From an uncultured Oscillospiraceae bacterium (GTDB lineage: Bacteria; Bacillota; Clostridia; Oscillospirales; Oscillospiraceae): a stretch of 36,387 nucleotides of DNA. This document shows, one piece after another, positions 35,180 through 36,387 of the stretch (its first letter is position 1; each line of letters begins with the position of its first letter). The DNA lies in the NCBI GenBank assembly GCA_944387035.1, contig CALXDJ010000019.1, positions 1-36,387 of the forward strand, read 5' to 3'. The position numbers were made by a program, and so were the translations under genes. The notes below the pieces were generated by a model. The model worked only from the letters and a program-made list of their open reading frames with translations. It did not search any database and had not been told where the DNA came from.

Positions 35180-35209
35180 TATATACTACAAGCTTGTAGT
35201 AGATGTCAA
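35180..35209 (-). promoter_or_regulatory. blaI-operon promoter
   Basis: On the minus strand, TTGACA (plus 35204-35209), an 18-base spacer and TATATA (plus 35180-35185). The spacer is almost filled by operator 1. Confidence 0.8.
35185..35200. promoter_or_regulatory. BlaI operator 1 (between -35 and -10)
   Basis: ACTACAAGCTTGTAGT, a perfect 16-bp palindrome of the TACA-N4-TGTA type, inside the promoter spacer. Its centre is 29 bp from that of operator 2, just under three helical turns. Confidence 0.88.
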
Positions 35210-35235
35210 GGGGGGCGGAGGAAACTTTTGAATAA

Positions 35236-35274
35236 AAAAGCCGCCGTCCCGCGGAAAACGGAACGGCGGTTTTC
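35236..35274 (-). terminator. metG terminator
   Basis: On the minus strand, AAAACCGCCGT pairs with ACGGCGGCTTTT (one bulged base) with an inner CCG/CGG pairing, followed by TTTTTT. It lies beyond the duplicated metG end. Confidence 0.8.
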
Positions 35275-35289
35275 GTATTTGGGTGCATG

Positions 35290-35473
35290 CTCAGCACAGC
35301 TTGGCGCCGGCGGGGAAACAAGCGAAGCGCCGCCGGGGGCGGAGAAAGCGCGCTTGTTTCGAGGAAGCGGCCCGATTGGCCGCCGTATTTTGCGGCGGGG
35401 AATCGGATCGCCGCGACGGTGGGGGGTGCAGCAAGGATCGAAAAAATCCTCAGCAGAGCTTGGCACCGGCGGG
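35290..35473 (-). repeat. Displaced copy of the metG 3' end
   Basis: The last 24 bases of metG (35450-35473, coding PAGAKLC and TGA) recur at 35291-35314 in the same orientation, 159 bp downstream, with 22 of 24 bases identical. Both differences (GGT/GGC and CTC/CTG) are synonymous. The DNA between holds inverted repeats: GCGGCC/GGCCGC, CCGCCG/CGGCGG and a 10-bp GAAACAAGCG/CGCTTGTTTC. No gene is visible in it. Confidence 0.85.
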
Positions 35474-36387
35474 AATGGAGTCGTCCAGCATGACGAGGTT
35501 GAGCTTTTCCTCGCCGTGCTCCGTGTGGACGGCGGAGAGCAGCATGCCGTTGGACTCCTGGCCCATCATCTTCCGGGGCGGCAGGTTCACAATGGCCACC
35601 AGCGTCTTGCCGATGAGGTCCTCGGGCTCATAGAACTTGTGGATGCCGGAGAGGATCTGCCGGTCGGTGCCGGTGCCGTCGTCCAGGGTGAACTTGAGGA
35701 GCTTCTCGCTCTTTTTCACCGCCTCGCAGGCCTTGACCTTCACCACCCGGAAGTCGGACTTGCAGAAGGTGTCAAAGTCCACCTTTTCGGTCAGCTGGGG
35801 CTCCAGCTCCACGGCGGGCAGGGCGGCCTTCCGGGCCGCGGCCTCCAGCTCCTCCAGCTCGGAGAGGGCCTTGTCCATATCCAGACGGGGGAAGAGGTTC
35901 TCGCCCTTGGTCACGGCAGCGGTCTCGCTGAGGCTGCCCCAGACCGCGGCGGCGTCCCAGGTGCGGCAGGCTTCGCAGGCGCCGATCTGGCTGAAGAGCT
36001 TTTCACAGCTGCCGGGCATGAAGGGCGTGAGGAGGATGCCGCAGATCCGGGTGGTCTCCAGGAGGTTATAGAGGACGTGGGCCAGGCGCTTGCCGTTGGC
36101 CTCCATGTCCTTGGCCAGAGCCCAGGGGGCGTTTTCGTCGATATACTTGTTGGCTCTCTGGATGACCTTGAAGATCTCCTCCAGGGCCTTGTGGGGGGCG
36201 AAGGTGTCCATAGCTTCCTGATAACGCGTCCGCAGGCCGGAGGCCAGGGTGATGAGCTCGGTGTCAAAGGACTCGGGTGCGTCCCAGGTGCGGCAGCCCT
36301 CGGGCAGTGTGCCGCCGAAGTACTTGCCCACCATGGCGGTGGTGCGGCTGACCAGGTTGCCCAGGTCGTTGGCCAGGTCGGTGTTGA
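35450..36387 (-). CDS. metG: Methionyl-tRNA synthetase, 5' part outside the window
   Basis: The C-terminal 311 or so residues of MetRS, which charges tRNA-Met. The frame is open to the window edge, where it reads NTDLANDLGNLVSRT, the conserved region after the KMSKS-containing catalytic core (not in view). The anticodon-binding helical domain follows (ALEEIFKVIQRANKYIDENA, WALAKDMEANGKRLAHVLYN). At the C-terminus is the EMAPII/Trbp111-like tRNA-binding and dimerisation domain (about the last 105 residues; FRVVKVKACEAVKKSEKLLK, NLPPRKMMGQESNGMLLSA). The in-frame ATG at 36334 is internal, not the start. Its terminal codons are duplicated downstream. Confidence 0.96.
   Translation of the reverse strand, partial: NTDLANDLGNLVSRTTAMVGKYFGGTLPEGCRTWDAPESFDTELITLASGLRTRYQEAMDTFAPHKALEEIFKVIQRANKYIDENAPWALAKDMEANGKRLAHVLYNLLETTRICGILLTPFMPGSCEKLFSQIGACEACRTWDAAAVWGSLSETAAVTKGENLFPRLDMDKALSELEELEAAARKAALPAVELEPQLTEKVDFDTFCKSDFRVVKVKACEAVKKSEKLLKFTLDDGTGTDRQILSGIHKFYEPEDLIGKTLVAIVNLPPRKMMGQESNGMLLSAVHTEHGEEKLNLVMLDDSIPAGAKLC

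Overview
The window looks like chromosomal DNA from a GC-rich Clostridia species, most plausibly an Oscillospiraceae gut commensal of the Flavonifractor / Lawsonibacter / Oscillibacter kind. That placement is inferred from strong AGGAGG ribosome binding sites, TTGACA/TATAAT promoters, a CpIII-like (group B) [FeFe] hydrogenase, a YesM/YesN two-component system, a Firmicutes-type long GalT and a BlaI/M56 pair. No phage, transposase, tRNA, rRNA or CRISPR array was seen. The window opens inside gyrA and closes inside metG, so both are truncated.

Left part (1-11400): gyrA with a small SHOCT-domain membrane protein behind it; a small XRE regulator; an RNase HI with an unusual N-terminal membrane segment; glutamine-dependent NAD synthetase; a Zn/Cd-type ArsR/SmtB repressor with its operator; a PaaI-type thioesterase; and a minus-strand operon of a DUF4340 protein, an OmpR-type regulator and its histidine kinase. 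Middle (11400-14150): a solitary [FeFe] hydrogenase and a LysR regulator.

Centre (14150-29800) is one functional block for galactose or a related sugar. An MglB-MglA-MglC ABC transporter is followed by a YesN-type regulator, a YesM-type kinase and two more sugar-binding proteins, one membrane-anchored and one lipoprotein. I read these four as a sugar-sensing operon. Then come an AEC-family permease and an AraC regulator, divergent from the Leloir genes galK-galT-galE. Together they import the sugar and convert it through galactose-1-phosphate and UDP-galactose.

Right part (29800-36387): an ECF sigma factor with a zinc-finger anti-sigma factor; a HAD phosphatase divergent from a 2',3'-cyclic phosphodiesterase; a BlaI repressor / BlaR1-like M56 metallopeptidase / 57-residue protein operon with two textbook BlaI dyads; and the 3' half of metG.

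The most unexpected pattern is that three unrelated genes (rnhA, nadE, metG) each have a direct copy of their own 3' end 159-226 bp downstream. In rnhA the unit is tandemly amplified. In metG the two terminal copies encode the same residues and stop and differ only at synonymous positions. A second pattern is the nonamer TGTGGAAAA (reverse TTTTCCACA, a relaxed DnaA-box match), found seven times between genes and always on the plus strand.
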